This document shows positions 15,731 to 24,945 of a stretch of DNA of 64,000 bases, one piece after another. A program made the translations under genes and the position numbers. The DNA is taken from positions 22,940 to 86,939 of the forward strand of contig CANLCC010000004.1 in the NCBI GenBank assembly GCA_947488815.1, read 5' to 3'. This DNA comes from CAIQIA01 sp945861105. GTDB lineage: Bacteria > Cyanobacteriota > Cyanobacteriia > PCC-6307 > Cyanobiaceae. The notes under the pieces were generated by a model. It saw nothing but the letters and a program-made list of their open reading frames with translations. It was not told the origin of the DNA and did not search any database. Every line of letters starts with the position of its first letter. Positions within the stretch are counted from its first letter, which is position 1.

Positions 15731-15955
15731 TCAGAAGAGGGGCGCCCCGGGTCGGAAGCCTCCGGCCTGCAGCTGCATCCCGCGGCCGCTGACCGCTTCG
15801 GCGCTGATCCACTGACGTCGCTTGAGCAACGGCAGCTGGGGAGGCAGGTGCGACCCCTCGATCACCTCGACGCTGCCGTCGGCAGGGGAGCTGCACAGCC
15901 TCACGTAATCGCACCCTCCGTCAGGTCGCGGCCTGACCCACCACTGCGTGGCCAT
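15731..15955 (-). CDS. Small conserved-looking protein, unknown function
   Basis: 74 residues beginning MATQWWVRPRPDGGCDYVRLC, with a middle segment LPPQLPLLKRRQWISAEA. The WWVRPRPDGG start looks like a genuine small domain and I have a weak memory of similar picocyanobacterial proteins, but I cannot name a family. It sits between prfC and the CPP1-like gene on the same strand. Confidence 0.6.
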   Translation of the reverse strand: MATQWWVRPRPDGGCDYVRLCSSPADGSVEVIEGSHLPPQLPLLKRRQWISAEAVSGRGMQLQAGGFRPGAPLF

Positions 15956-16010
15956 GGTTGAAGGACCGGAACAGTTCCATCCTGGCGAGGGGAGACGGTC
16001 GCTGTGGCTG

Positions 16011-17657
16011 TCAGAGGGCGATCGGTTCCCGTCCGCTCACCACCGGCGCCACCGCCGCCAGGCCCAGGTCGGGGTGGTCCTCCTGCAGCTGCTGCAGGTT
16101 CCAGTCGTTGCGGAACAACAGCACCGGTCGGTCCCAGGCATCGCGCATGGCCTTGCAGTTGAAGACCCGACCGATGCGCTCCAGGGCCGGCCAGCCACCC
16201 TCGACCCAGCGGGCCACGCTGTAGCCGAGGGGCTCGAGCCGCGTCGGCACACCGTATTCATGCTCAAGGCGATGCTGAACCACCTCCAGCTGCAGCTGAC
16301 CGACGGCGGCCAGCACCGGATCGCGCTTGCTGGCATCGGTGTCGTAGAGGATCTGCACGGCCCCCTCCTCCCGCAACTCGTTCACGCCCTTGCGGAAGCT
16401 CTTGAACGCCGAGGGGTTGGGGTTGCGCAACCAGGCAAAGATCTCCGGGCTGAAGCAGGGAATGCCCTCGAACTCCACCGGCGATCCGCTGTACAGGGTG
16501 TCTCCGATGGCGAACACACCCGGGTTGTTGAGGCCGATCACATCACCCGGAAAGGCCTCCTCGACCACCTCGCGGTCCTGGCCGAACAGCTTCTGGGGCC
16601 GTGACAGGCGGATGGTGCGGCCGCTGCGGGCGTGCTGAACCGTCATGTCCTTCTCGAACCGACCGGAGCAGATGCGCACAAAAGCCACCCGATCGCGGTG
16701 GCGGGCATCCATGTTGGCCTGCAGTTTGAAGACAAAGCCACTGAACCCCGGCTGCAGTGGGTTGACCGGTCCCTCGCTGCTCTGGCGGGGCACGGGGCGC
16801 TGGGCCAGCTCCAGAAAGGCATCAAGAAAGGGCCGCACGCCGAAGTTGGTCATGGCGCTGCCGAAGAAGAGCGGTGTCTGCTCCCCGGCATGGACCTGCT
16901 CCAGATCGAGGGGGGCACCGGCCCCTTCCAGCAGCTCCAGTTCCTCCCGGGCCTGATCCAGCAGTTCGGGCTCCACAAGCTCCGCAAGGGCGGGATCGTC
17001 AAGGGACAGCCGACGTTCCGCCGCCTGCCGGCCCCGCTCAGCCCGCTCGAACAGCATCACGTCATGGCTGCGGCGGTCGATCACCCCCCGGAACCGCTCT
17101 CCACTGCCGATGGGCCAGTTGACGGCCCAGGGGGCCAGCCCCAGCTCGCGTTCAATCTCATCCAGCAGCTCCAGCGGTTCCCGGCAGGGCCGGTCCATCT
17201 TGTTGATGAAGGTGAAGATCGGAATGCGGCGCAACCGGCAGACCTCGAACAGCTTGCGGGTCTGGGGTTCGAGGCCCTTGGCGGCGTCCTCGAGCATCAC
17301 CGCGTTGTCGGCGGCCGCCAGGGTGCGGTAGGTGTCTTCCGAAAAGTCCTGGTGACCGGGGGTGTCGAGCAGGTTGATGGTGCAGCCGTCGTAATCGAAC
17401 TGCAGCACCGTCGAGGTGATCGAGATGCCGCGCTGCTTCTCCAGCTCCATCCAGTCGGAGGTCACCCGCCGCTGTTCTCCGCGGGCCTTGACGGCGCCAG
17501 CCTGCTGGATGGCACCGCCGTAGAGCAGCAGCTTCTCAGTGAGGGTGGTCTTGCCGGCGTCGGGGTGGGAGATGATCGCGAAATTGCGACGGCGGGCGAC
17601 GGCCTCGGCCAGGGCGGTGGCCTCGTCGCCAGGGGCAGGGCTGGGGGCACGGGTCAT
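16011..17657 (-). CDS. prfC: Peptide chain release factor 3
   Basis: Translational GTPase that recycles RF1 and RF2 from the ribosome after termination. The GTPase motifs are intact: G1 SHPDAGKTTLTEKLL, switch RGISITSTVLQF, G3 LLDTPGHQDFSEDTYR and G4 FINKMDR. Domain II and III follow, including QLQLEVVQHRLEHEYGV. About 548 residues is normal. The start MTRAPSPAPGDEA is chosen; the frame is open upstream but that part looks non-coding and is antisense to the next gene. Confidence 0.97.
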   Translation of the reverse strand: MTRAPSPAPGDEATALAEAVARRRNFAIISHPDAGKTTLTEKLLLYGGAIQQAGAVKARGEQRRVTSDWMELEKQRGISITSTVLQFDYDGCTINLLDTPGHQDFSEDTYRTLAAADNAVMLEDAAKGLEPQTRKLFEVCRLRRIPIFTFINKMDRPCREPLELLDEIERELGLAPWAVNWPIGSGERFRGVIDRRSHDVMLFERAERGRQAAERRLSLDDPALAELVEPELLDQAREELELLEGAGAPLDLEQVHAGEQTPLFFGSAMTNFGVRPFLDAFLELAQRPVPRQSSEGPVNPLQPGFSGFVFKLQANMDARHRDRVAFVRICSGRFEKDMTVQHARSGRTIRLSRPQKLFGQDREVVEEAFPGDVIGLNNPGVFAIGDTLYSGSPVEFEGIPCFSPEIFAWLRNPNPSAFKSFRKGVNELREEGAVQILYDTDASKRDPVLAAVGQLQLEVVQHRLEHEYGVPTRLEPLGYSVARWVEGGWPALERIGRVFNCKAMRDAWDRPVLLFRNDWNLQQLQEDHPDLGLAAVAPVVSGREPIAL

Positions 17658-17714
17658 GGCTCCAGACTGCCAGCCGGCGCCCCTTAGCGTGGGATCTGCT
17701 GCGTCGGCGCCACC

Positions 17715-17960
17715 GTGGCCGTCACCCGTCCGGATCCAACCACCCCTTCCCAGACGGTGTTCAACAACCCCGACGGGTTTGCCATGGCCTTCAGCGATGC
17801 CTGGGACAGCTTCGATGGCCGCCACCCCGGCCACGGGCTGGCCAGGGAGGAGCGGCTGGAGGCCGTGATGGCCGAACTCGCCGACCATCCCTTCCAGAGG
17901 GACTGGCCCGAGCAGGCACGCCAGCTCGCCCTCTTTCGCATGCGCCTGCTCAACTACTGA
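17715..17960 (+). CDS. Small conserved protein, unknown function
   Basis: 81 residues, from MAVTRPDPTTPSQTVF to LFRMRLLNY. The middle GFAMAFSDAWDSFDGRHPGH and the end FQRDWPEQARQLALFRMRLL look like a compact helical protein. It is divergent from prfC and its last 11 bases overlap the Coq4-like gene tail to tail. Family not recognised. Confidence 0.65.
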   Translation: MAVTRPDPTTPSQTVFNNPDGFAMAFSDAWDSFDGRHPGHGLAREERLEAVMAELADHPFQRDWPEQARQLALFRMRLLNY

Positions 17961-18645
17961 TTGCTCCGCCGACGGCTCCGTAGGGCCTGCCGTCGGCGGG
18001 CCGCTGGATGCCCAGCTCATGGCGCCAGTCTTCGATGCTGCGCTCCCAGCCCTCCTCCCAGCGCACCGCCGCCAGGGGGGACGCCTCGAAACCGATGGCG
18101 GTGCCGTGGCTGATGGCGGCGCTCAGCATGGCGTAGCGCTGGGGCTCGAGGCGAAAGCGACTGAGCTGGGCAGCATGCAGCAGGGCCACGTAGGCCGGAA
18201 ACCCCGTCTGGCAGGCCGTGATGGCGAGCACGCCGCTTTCGCCTTCCGGCGAGGTGCCGAATCCGCCGATCACGTGATGCAGATCGTGGGTGGTGGCGAT
18301 GCGCTGGGTGAGCCAGTGGGCATCGGAGAGGATCGGGCGGGGCCGGAAGAACTCCGGGTCGTAGCCGAGCGACAGGATCAGCTGGGCGTAGCCATGGCCG
18401 AGGCTGCCGGCGGGCAGTTGATGCAGCGCCTCGATGTCGGGCTGCAGCGGCGGGAACCGTTCCTCCATCAGCCTGGCCCCGCCGGGGAGGGCACGGAACC
18501 GCGCCACGCAGGCCTCCATCTGAGGGGTGTCGAGGAAGCTGTCGACGAGATCAGCCACATGATCGAGGCCCCCCTGGTGCCTGCCCACCTCGATCACCCG
18601 CCGCAGTTGCACGAGGGTCTGCAGCAGCTCCTGGAAGCGGGCCAT
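17950..18645 (-). CDS. Coq4 family protein
   Basis: 231 residues. Coq4 proteins are best known from ubiquinone synthesis, where the eukaryotic member acts on the C1 position of the ring. The family metal motif HDxxHx11E is present exactly: HDLHHVIGGFGTSPEGE near residues 115-131. LPAGSLGHGYAQLILSLGYDP is the other hallmark. Cyanobacteria make plastoquinone, so the substrate here is not obvious. It overlaps the small upstream-facing gene at 17960 by 11 bases and has its own start region facing nrdJ. Confidence 0.85.
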   Translation of the reverse strand: MARFQELLQTLVQLRRVIEVGRHQGGLDHVADLVDSFLDTPQMEACVARFRALPGGARLMEERFPPLQPDIEALHQLPAGSLGHGYAQLILSLGYDPEFFRPRPILSDAHWLTQRIATTHDLHHVIGGFGTSPEGESGVLAITACQTGFPAYVALLHAAQLSRFRLEPQRYAMLSAAISHGTAIGFEASPLAAVRWEEGWERSIEDWRHELGIQRPADGRPYGAVGGAISS

Positions 18646-18816
18646 GGCGAGGGCGGGACCGCACCAGGGCGGACCGATGGGAGGCAGTCCCTTGCTAGCC
18701 AGTTCCCTTAGCCATGGCAGCGGATGGCGGCCTGGGGGCGTGTTCAGATTTCAGGCCGGCATCGTCGCCCTACCACCCCCTGTGGCGTATTAGCTTCGCT
18801 CCACCTACCAGATCTA

Positions 18817-21168
18817 GTGCCGGTGACCCCTCCTTCGGACCTGCTCCAGCAACCGGCAGCGGCCCCAGCCGCCCCCACCCCGGTCGAGGGCTTCGGCGGC
18901 GATTTCCCTGCCACGGCCCCTGCGGCCTATCCCGTCTTCTACCGCACCTACAGCCGCCGCAGCGCCGGCGGTCGCGAGAGCTGGCACGAGGTTGCCGAAC
19001 GCAACCTCGAGGGCCTCAGGCGCCTGGGTGACCTCAGCACCGACGAGGTCTCCATGCTGCGCAGGCTGCAGGCCGACCAGACATCGTTGCCCTCAGGGCG
19101 CTGGCTCTGGATCGGCGGCACCCCCTGGATCGAACGCACCGAAAACTTCTCGGGTGCCTACAACTGCACATCGACCAACCTGGTCGACTGGGAGGCCTTC
19201 GGGCTGATGATGGATCTGGCGATGATGGGCTGCGGCACCGGCGCCATCATCGAACCGCACCTGATCGACCGCCTGCCGATCGTGCGCAATCACCTCACGA
19301 TCACCGAGGTGACCCCCATCGGCCAGACCCCTGCCGGCCAGCGGCAGGAGCACACCAGCCACAGCATTGACGGCAACCAGGTGCACATCCGGGTCGGTGA
19401 CACCCGCCGGGGTTGGGTCGACAGCTATCAGCTGCTGCTCGAACTCTGCAGCGATGACCGCTTCGACGGTGAGGTGTCGGTGTCGGTCGACCTGTCCGAC
19501 GTGCGCCCCGTGGGCGAGGTGCTGAAGGGGTTCGGTGGCATGGCCAACCCCGTGAAGCTCGGGGACCTTTACGCACGTGTGGCTCAGATTCTGGGCCGTG
19601 CCGTCGGTCGGCGTCTGACCTCGGTGGAATGCTGCCTGCTGATTGATGAAGCGGCGGTGACGATCGTGGCGGGCAACATCCGCCGCAGCGCCGGCATGCG
19701 CCAGTTCGCCGCCGATGACCACGAGGCCGCTGCCGCCAAGCAGAACCTGTGGCAGCAGGATGCCCAGGGCAACTGGCGCATCGACCCGGAACGGGATGCC
19801 CTGCGCATGGCCAACCACACCCGGGTGTTCCACACCCGCCCGTCGCGGCAGGTGGTGCTCGAGGCGGTGCAGCAGCAGTTCCAGTCGGGTGAAGGCGCCA
19901 TCCAGTTCGCCCCCGAAGCCATCGCCCGGGCGAATGCCGACCTGCTGCCGACAGGGGAACTGCGGCAGGAATTCATCGACATCTATGTGGATCAGGGGCG
20001 GGAGGAGGCGGGCCGCTGGCTGACCCTGCACCATCCTGACCTCGGGGAGGACGAGCTGGAGCATCGCCTCGGCCGCTACGGCCTCAACCCCTGCGGCGAA
20101 ATCATCGGCGCCGACTTCCACTGCAACCTGGCGGAGGTGCACCTCAACCGCCTCGACCCCGCCGACCACGCCGGCCAGGCGGAGGCCTTCAAGGCGGCTG
20201 GCCTGGCGGTCGCCTGCCTGCTGAACCACCGCTTCGAGGTGGAGCGCTACCGGCGCAGCCGCGGCTGGGATCCGATCGTTGGAGTGAGCTTCACCGGTCT
20301 TTTCGACTTCTTTGTGCATGCCTTCGGTGCCGAATGGCTGCGCTGGTGGGCTGAGGGCCGGCCGTCGACCGATGCCGGCAAACGATTCAGGCAGGAGGAA
20401 GCCGCCTACCTCAGCCGTTGGAAGGAAGCGGTGAACAGTGCAGTCTGGGATTACTGCGACCGCCACGGCCTGCGTCGCCCCAACCGCTGCACGACCGTGC
20501 AGCCGGCCGGCACCAAGAGCCTGCTCACCGGTGCCAGCCCCGGCTGGCATCCCCCCAAAGCCCAGCGGTTCATCCGACGCATCACCTTCCGCAAGAACGA
20601 TCCGGTGGCCCTGGCCTGTCTGGATTACGGGTACACCATCGTGCCTTCCCAGTCCGACAAGGACGACCAGGGCCGCCTGCTGGAAGATCCGTTTGACCCC
20701 CGCTGCAGCGAATGGCTGGTGGAGATCCCCACCGAGGTGAGCTGGGCCAACCTGCCGGGGGCCGACAGCGTCGACATCAACAACTTCACGGCCATGGCCC
20801 AGTTCGACTTCTACATGCAGGTGCAGAAGCACTACACCGCCCACAACACCTCAGCCACCATCGAGTTTCGTGAGCACGAGATCGAGCAGCTCACCGATGC
20901 CATCCATGGCGCGATCCGCGATGGCGAGGGTTACATCTCGGCAGCACTGCTGGCGCGTTTCGATGCCAACGCCACCTTCCCTCGCCTGCCCTTCGAGCCC
21001 ATTGACCGGGCCACCTTCGAGGAGCTGCAGCAGGGAGTGCTGGAGCGGCGACGCAACGGCGACTTCTTTGCGGCCCTGCAGCGTTACGACGCCGGGGAAT
21101 CGCCGGAGGCCGGCCCCGCCGGCTGTGACTCCGACAAGTGCCTGTTGCCGCTGACGAAGCCGGCCTAG
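18817..21168 (+). CDS. nrdJ: Adenosylcobalamin-dependent ribonucleotide reductase, monomeric class II
   Basis: Single-chain B12-dependent reductase that makes deoxyribonucleotides, RTPR type of Lactobacillus leichmannii. About 783 residues. Visible parts are PVFYRTYSRR, the substrate loop GAYNCTSTNLVDW, MGCGTGAIIEPH, the active-site loop GLNPCGEIIGADFHCN (Cys and Glu of the thiyl site), and a C-terminal CDSDKC shuttle pair. No ATG fits upstream; GTG at 18817 or 18823 gives VPVTPPSDLL and both are plausible. The upstream gap shows no B12 riboswitch that I can support. An NrdR-like AGATCT palindrome near 18809 is too weak to call. Confidence 0.95.
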   Translation: MPVTPPSDLLQQPAAAPAAPTPVEGFGGDFPATAPAAYPVFYRTYSRRSAGGRESWHEVAERNLEGLRRLGDLSTDEVSMLRRLQADQTSLPSGRWLWIGGTPWIERTENFSGAYNCTSTNLVDWEAFGLMMDLAMMGCGTGAIIEPHLIDRLPIVRNHLTITEVTPIGQTPAGQRQEHTSHSIDGNQVHIRVGDTRRGWVDSYQLLLELCSDDRFDGEVSVSVDLSDVRPVGEVLKGFGGMANPVKLGDLYARVAQILGRAVGRRLTSVECCLLIDEAAVTIVAGNIRRSAGMRQFAADDHEAAAAKQNLWQQDAQGNWRIDPERDALRMANHTRVFHTRPSRQVVLEAVQQQFQSGEGAIQFAPEAIARANADLLPTGELRQEFIDIYVDQGREEAGRWLTLHHPDLGEDELEHRLGRYGLNPCGEIIGADFHCNLAEVHLNRLDPADHAGQAEAFKAAGLAVACLLNHRFEVERYRRSRGWDPIVGVSFTGLFDFFVHAFGAEWLRWWAEGRPSTDAGKRFRQEEAAYLSRWKEAVNSAVWDYCDRHGLRRPNRCTTVQPAGTKSLLTGASPGWHPPKAQRFIRRITFRKNDPVALACLDYGYTIVPSQSDKDDQGRLLEDPFDPRCSEWLVEIPTEVSWANLPGADSVDINNFTAMAQFDFYMQVQKHYTAHNTSATIEFREHEIEQLTDAIHGAIRDGEGYISAALLARFDANATFPRLPFEPIDRATFEELQQGVLERRRNGDFFAALQRYDAGESPEAGPAGCDSDKCLLPLTKPA

Positions 21169-21380
21169 GCCGTGCGTTCGGGCTGGGCCAGGCGATCGAG
21201 GGCTTCGCCCAGTTGCACCAGCAGCTCACGACAGCAGCCCACCTGGTGATCCGGCCTGGCTGAGGCCGGCAGGGTCTGGATCATCTCGGCCAGGTGATGG
21301 GTGCGCCGGGCAAGGAAATCAGTGCTGAGAACGGCCATGGCAGGACAGGCGACCACTTCCAGCGTGTCGCCCTGTCGCAT
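21165..21380 (-). CDS. Small protein, unknown function
   Basis: About 71 residues from MRQGDTLEVVACPAM, or 57 from MAVLSTDFLARRTHHL. The part AVLSTDFLARRTHHLAEMI and LVQLGEALDRLAQPE suggests a short helical protein. Longer starts would run antisense through the tRNA-Ser gene and are rejected. It overlaps the nrdJ stop by 4 bases, tail to tail. Family not recognised. Confidence 0.55.
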   Translation of the reverse strand: MRQGDTLEVVACPAMAVLSTDFLARRTHHLAEMIQTLPASARPDHQVGCCRELLVQLGEALDRLAQPERTA

Positions 21381-21470
21381 GGGACTCACGCTGGAACGCT
21401 GACCTGCCGACAGCGACGGAAGCCTGTGACAGACTGGTTTTCGCTGATGTTCCGGCAACACCAGCGATCT

Positions 21471-21555
21471 GGAGGGGTGGTCGAGTGGTTGATGGCTCCG
21501 GTCTTGAAAACCGGCGAGGCGCAAGCCTCCGTGGGTTCGAATCCCACCCCCTCCG
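21471..21555 (+). tRNA. tRNA-Ser (anticodon UGA)
   Basis: Class II tRNA of 85 bases. Acceptor stem GGAGGGG pairs with CCCCTCC, followed by discriminator G. The anticodon loop CTTGAAA carries TGA, a variable arm GCGAGGCGCAAGCCTCC is present, and the T-arm GTGGG-TTCGAAT-CCCAC is perfect. The 3' CCA is not encoded. Confidence 0.97.
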
Positions 21556-21736
21556 TTGCCCGCGCTGACGATTCGGGAGATTGGCGCACCACCCGGTCGG
21601 GCGCCAGCCCAGTTCGGGTTTACTCCGTCACAGGGCCGCGTTTGTACTCAGTCGACGAGCCTGGGGAACCGACCACGGTCCTCCCCCCTGGCGCAGGTAG
21701 AGCCCTAGAAACGGGTCATCGCTTGCGCGTGCCCCT

Positions 21737-21916
21737 GTGACCAGTCCCCTGGCCATCTGTCCGGATCCCAGCGCCCCTGAGCAGCCCCTGGAAGCGGTGG
21801 ATGACACCGTTGCCACCACAGCTGACCTGAACGAGGACGACGAGGCCGACTGGTATGACGATGGCGCCATCGGCGGCGGGGGATCAGGCCTGGCCGATGC
21901 ACCCCAGGGCTGGTGA
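21737..21916 (+). CDS. Short acidic ORF, possible small protein
   Basis: 59 codons from GTG, too short for usual gene cut-offs. The product is acidic, with the run NEDDEADWYDDGAIGGGGSG and ending DAPQGW. Tyr/Trp/Asp-rich spacing and a glycine run look more protein-like than random high-GC sequence. It is preceded by about 180 bases after tRNA-Ser in which I see no other gene, only weak inverted repeats. No strong ribosome binding site. Family unknown. Confidence 0.4.
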   Translation: MTSPLAICPDPSAPEQPLEAVDDTVATTADLNEDDEADWYDDGAIGGGGSGLADAPQGW

Positions 21917-21937
21917 GGCAACGCCCCTGAGCGGTGC

Positions 21938-23428
21938 TCAGTCGGCCGCTCGACGGGCAGGTCCATAGGCCCTTGGCCACGGTTGAGGCAGGGGCTGAAA
22001 GCGCCAGAACTCCGCCACCTGGGCGGGCTGATCACCACGGTTGACCGTCACCTGTCCCAGGGGTTCAAGGGGACCCAGGGCCGCAGCCCAGTCCGGCAGG
22101 GTCGTGGGGGTCTCTGGATTGCGCAGGCTGAACAGAATCCCCCCTGCGCCGCGGAAGCCGCCGGGGGGCTGCCAGAAGGCGAAGCCCCGGGCATCACGGT
22201 TGAACGTGGTGAAGCTCCTCCCTGGATCCTGCCCCAGGGCCAGGGCCAGAAATCCTGGCTCGTAGTAGCGGCGCCCAACGATCAGCCGCGCCTGGACCAG
22301 TTGCTCCCACAGGCGCGGCTTGGCTTGCAGGGCACGGCGCAACCGAGCGGGAGCGATCAGCTCGCGCGAAGAATCAACGGCCGCAGGCAGCAGTGGACCG
22401 GCCAGACCGAAACGCACATGGGCGGCCGCCACCAGCGCCAGCAGCGGCGGCACCGCCAGCGTCAGGGGACACCACCAGCGCAGCCACCCCGCCCGGCGCG
22501 CTGCGGCCTGGGCCAGCCGCTCGCCGGCGAGGGGCAGCAACAGCCACCAGGCCGGCACCAACCAGCTCACGAGCACCTGCATCCGACCGGCGAGCAGCAG
22601 GAACAACAGCAGCTGCGGCAAGGCCAGGGCCCGCAGCAACGAGCGGGCCTGGCTGGCCCCCTCCCGCCGCGGCGGCACACCGGCCTGCAGCAGCAGCACG
22701 CCGATGGTGGGGAAGAGCGCCAGGATCTGGGTGATCAGGAACAGCGGCGGTCCAGCGGGGTCGAACCAGGGGCCGCCGACCGTGCGTCCCCCCTGGAACA
22801 GAAACGACACCCAGCCGTGCTGCAGATTCCAGATCCAGAGGGGAGAGGACGTGACCAGCCAGGCCAGGCCCATGCCAGCGCCGGCCGGTGACAGCAGACG
22901 CCGCCGCTGGTCCGGGTGCCACAACTGCCACAACAGCAGCGAGAGGAGCAGCGGCAGCGCCTGGTACTTGGCGAGGGTCAGCCCCCCCAGCAGCACCCCC
23001 AGCAGGGGCAGCGGTGCCTGCACCGCCAGGGCCCAGAGGCAGGCGGACAGCAGCAGCAGCAAGGGGGCATCAGGGAGCAGCAGCACGCCACCCACCAGCA
23101 GCAGCAACGGTGAAACGGCGCTCAGCGCCACCGTCCAGCGCGCTGCCGCCGTCCCGAACCAGCGCCGGCAGGCTAGGGCCAGCAGAGCCGCCGCCCCGGT
23201 GTAGCTGAGCAACGACGGCAGCCGCAGGCCAACGATGCCGAAGGGCAGCTGATGGCCCAGCCAGGCCCACAGGCCCACCCCGACCGGATGGTCGAAGTAG
23301 CTGAGGGCCGGATGGAGCCCATAGAAGAGGTAATAGGCCTCGTCGTAGCCCGGAGGCAGCAGCAGCGCCACGGCGAGGCGCAGCAGCAGGCCGGCAACAA
23401 GGAGGAGAAGCACGGGCATGGGGGCCAC
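21938..23428 (-). CDS. Membrane glycosyltransferase, GT39/ArnT-like
   Basis: 496-residue polytopic membrane protein with about ten helices in the first 400 residues. The first periplasmic loop has LPPGYDEAYYLFYGLHPALSYFDHPVG, in which the Asp-Glu pair and the YFDHP motif are typical of GT39/ArnT-type transferases that use a polyprenyl-phosphate sugar. The soluble tail ends RAYGPARRAAD. Acceptor unknown; cell-surface glycosylation is inferred from the family. There is no nearby cluster of sugar genes. Confidence 0.85.
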   Translation of the reverse strand: MAPMPVLLLLVAGLLLRLAVALLLPPGYDEAYYLFYGLHPALSYFDHPVGVGLWAWLGHQLPFGIVGLRLPSLLSYTGAAALLALACRRWFGTAAARWTVALSAVSPLLLLVGGVLLLPDAPLLLLLSACLWALAVQAPLPLLGVLLGGLTLAKYQALPLLLSLLLWQLWHPDQRRRLLSPAGAGMGLAWLVTSSPLWIWNLQHGWVSFLFQGGRTVGGPWFDPAGPPLFLITQILALFPTIGVLLLQAGVPPRREGASQARSLLRALALPQLLLFLLLAGRMQVLVSWLVPAWWLLLPLAGERLAQAAARRAGWLRWWCPLTLAVPPLLALVAAAHVRFGLAGPLLPAAVDSSRELIAPARLRRALQAKPRLWEQLVQARLIVGRRYYEPGFLALALGQDPGRSFTTFNRDARGFAFWQPPGGFRGAGGILFSLRNPETPTTLPDWAAALGPLEPLGQVTVNRGDQPAQVAEFWRFQPLPQPWPRAYGPARRAAD

Positions 23429-23443
23429 TCTGGCCGATGGCCC

Positions 23444-23629
23444 TCAGCGCCAGTCGCGGGTCCAGCAGGCCTCGGGGGGCCGCGGTCCACTGGGCCGGCG
23501 GCACGTCACCGGGGTGTCCGCCGTCGGGGCGCGCAACACAGCGGGAAGCACGGCATCAGCCGGCACCACCAGGGCAGCCCGGGGCCAGGCCGGCGGCAGG
23601 GAGACAGGGATGTCGATGGCGCAGAACAA
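23444..23629 (-). CDS. Doubtful small ORF between glycosyltransferase and sensor kinase
   Basis: 61 codons from a TTG, reading LFCAIDIPVSLPPAWPRAAL and ending EACWTRDWR. It fills most of the 221-base gap between two same-strand genes. The composition is protein-like at the N-terminus, but there is no ATG, no ribosome binding site and no family I know. It may be a remnant or chance. Confidence 0.22.
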   Translation of the reverse strand: MFCAIDIPVSLPPAWPRAALVVPADAVLPAVLRAPTADTPVTCRRPSGPRPPEACWTRDWR

Positions 23630-23649
23630 CCGTGACCCGAGAAGTCTGA

Positions 23650-24945
23650 TCAGCTGGCGCTGGTTGTGCCAGCGGCAGGCAGCACCAGGCCCACGGCAAA
23701 GCCCTCCTCCAGGTCGAGCAGCTCGAGCCTGCCCCCATGGAGTTCGGCCACCCGGGCGGCGATGGCCAGGCCAAGCCCGCAGTGACCACTGCCTCCCCTG
23801 GAGGCGTCCAGGCGTTGAAACGGCAGCAGGGCCTGGTCCCGCTGGTCAGGCGGAATGCCAGACCCCCGGTCGAGCACCGTCAGCCGCAGCCCGCTCCCCT
23901 CGGGGCGCAGGCGCAGCAGCACCGGTGGCTGCCCGTAGCTGAGGGCGTTGTCGATCAGGTTCGCCAGGGCCCGGCCGAGGGCCACCGGACGCACGCAGGC
24001 CTCCACGGGTTCCAGGTCCAGTTCCAGGGGGCGGCCGTCGTAGCGGGCGGCCAGTTCCCCCACCAGATCGTGCAGGGGCAGCGACACCGGCTCTTCCCCG
24101 CGGCCGCCGCCGGCAAACAGCAGAAACTGACCCGTGATCCGCTCCAGGGCATCGAGGTCGGCTTCGGCCTGGGGGCTGCCCGATTCGACGGCCAACCGCA
24201 ACCGCAGCCGGGTGATCGGGCTCTTGAGGTCGTGGGCAATGCCCGCCAGCATCGTCGCCCGTTCCTCTTCGCTGCTGGCCAGCCGCTGCAGCATGGCGTT
24301 GAAGCGACGGCTCAGCCGCTGCACTTCACCGGCCCCCTCCTGGGGGAGCGGGGCCGGCCGCTGCTCGAGCCCCACCCGGCCGAGGGCGCGCTCCAACCGC
24401 CGCAGGGGACGCTGCACCTCCAGCAGCAGGAACAGGGTCCCGGCCAGCACACTGCCGCTGAGCAGCGACAGGGACGCCAGCAACGGATCCGGCGGCCAGC
24501 CGTCCACATCCGGCAGTGGAGAGAACAACCACACCTGGTCGAGGGGACTGAGCAGCTCGACCCACACCCCCCGGTCGGGACGGCTGGTGGGCAACACCAG
24601 CGGGCAATGGTTCAGTCGGCGACAGAGTTCCAGCCGCAGCTCCCGCGACTGCTGCTGCTGGGTGTCGGGCACGGGGCTGGGGGCCAGCGGACCGCTGGCC
24701 AGCCGCAGATTGCCGAGCTGGGACACGACCGTCGGCGGGAAGCGCTCCAGGGCCACCTCACTGAGCAGGATGCCGCTGGCCAGATCACGACCGAGCTGCT
24801 GGATCTGGGCGCGTTCCAGGCGCCGCCCGAGCAGCAATTGCAGCAAGGCCAGGCTCAGGGCCCAGCCCAGCAGCAGAAACAGGGCCAGCCGCAGCAGCAG
24901 GGCCGTGGGAACGGCGGCGGGACTGCGGCGGGGCCGAGGCGTCAT
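23650..24945 (-). CDS. Sensor histidine kinase, EnvZ-like
   Basis: 431 residues. One membrane helix near residues 15-38, a periplasmic sensor of about 110 residues, a second helix near 160-180 (LSLLSGSVLAGTLFLLLEV), HAMP, HisKA with AGIAHDLKSPITRLRLRLAV (His near residue 240), and a HATPase with NLIDNALSYG, DRGSGIPP and GHCGLGLAIA. The H-box resembles EnvZ closely. The start overlaps the response regulator stop by 4 bases, so the pair is coupled. The input signal is unknown; osmotic or envelope sensing is inference. Confidence 0.92.
   Translation of the reverse strand: MTPRPRRSPAAVPTALLLRLALFLLLGWALSLALLQLLLGRRLERAQIQQLGRDLASGILLSEVALERFPPTVVSQLGNLRLASGPLAPSPVPDTQQQQSRELRLELCRRLNHCPLVLPTSRPDRGVWVELLSPLDQVWLFSPLPDVDGWPPDPLLASLSLLSGSVLAGTLFLLLEVQRPLRRLERALGRVGLEQRPAPLPQEGAGEVQRLSRRFNAMLQRLASSEEERATMLAGIAHDLKSPITRLRLRLAVESGSPQAEADLDALERITGQFLLFAGGGRGEEPVSLPLHDLVGELAARYDGRPLELDLEPVEACVRPVALGRALANLIDNALSYGQPPVLLRLRPEGSGLRLTVLDRGSGIPPDQRDQALLPFQRLDASRGGSGHCGLGLAIAARVAELHGGRLELLDLEEGFAVGLVLPAAGTTSAS

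Noticed and set aside
18646..18816. Possible cobalamin riboswitch or NrdR box before nrdJ
   Set aside because: I cannot find the B12-box or a paired scaffold in 170 bases, and the AGATCT palindrome is too short and common to call.
19093..20844. 583-codon minus-strand ORF opposite nrdJ
   Set aside because: Antisense shadow of nrdJ; no recognisable domain and no start region.
21381..21524. N-terminal extension of the small gene after nrdJ
   Set aside because: It would run antisense through the tRNA-Ser gene.
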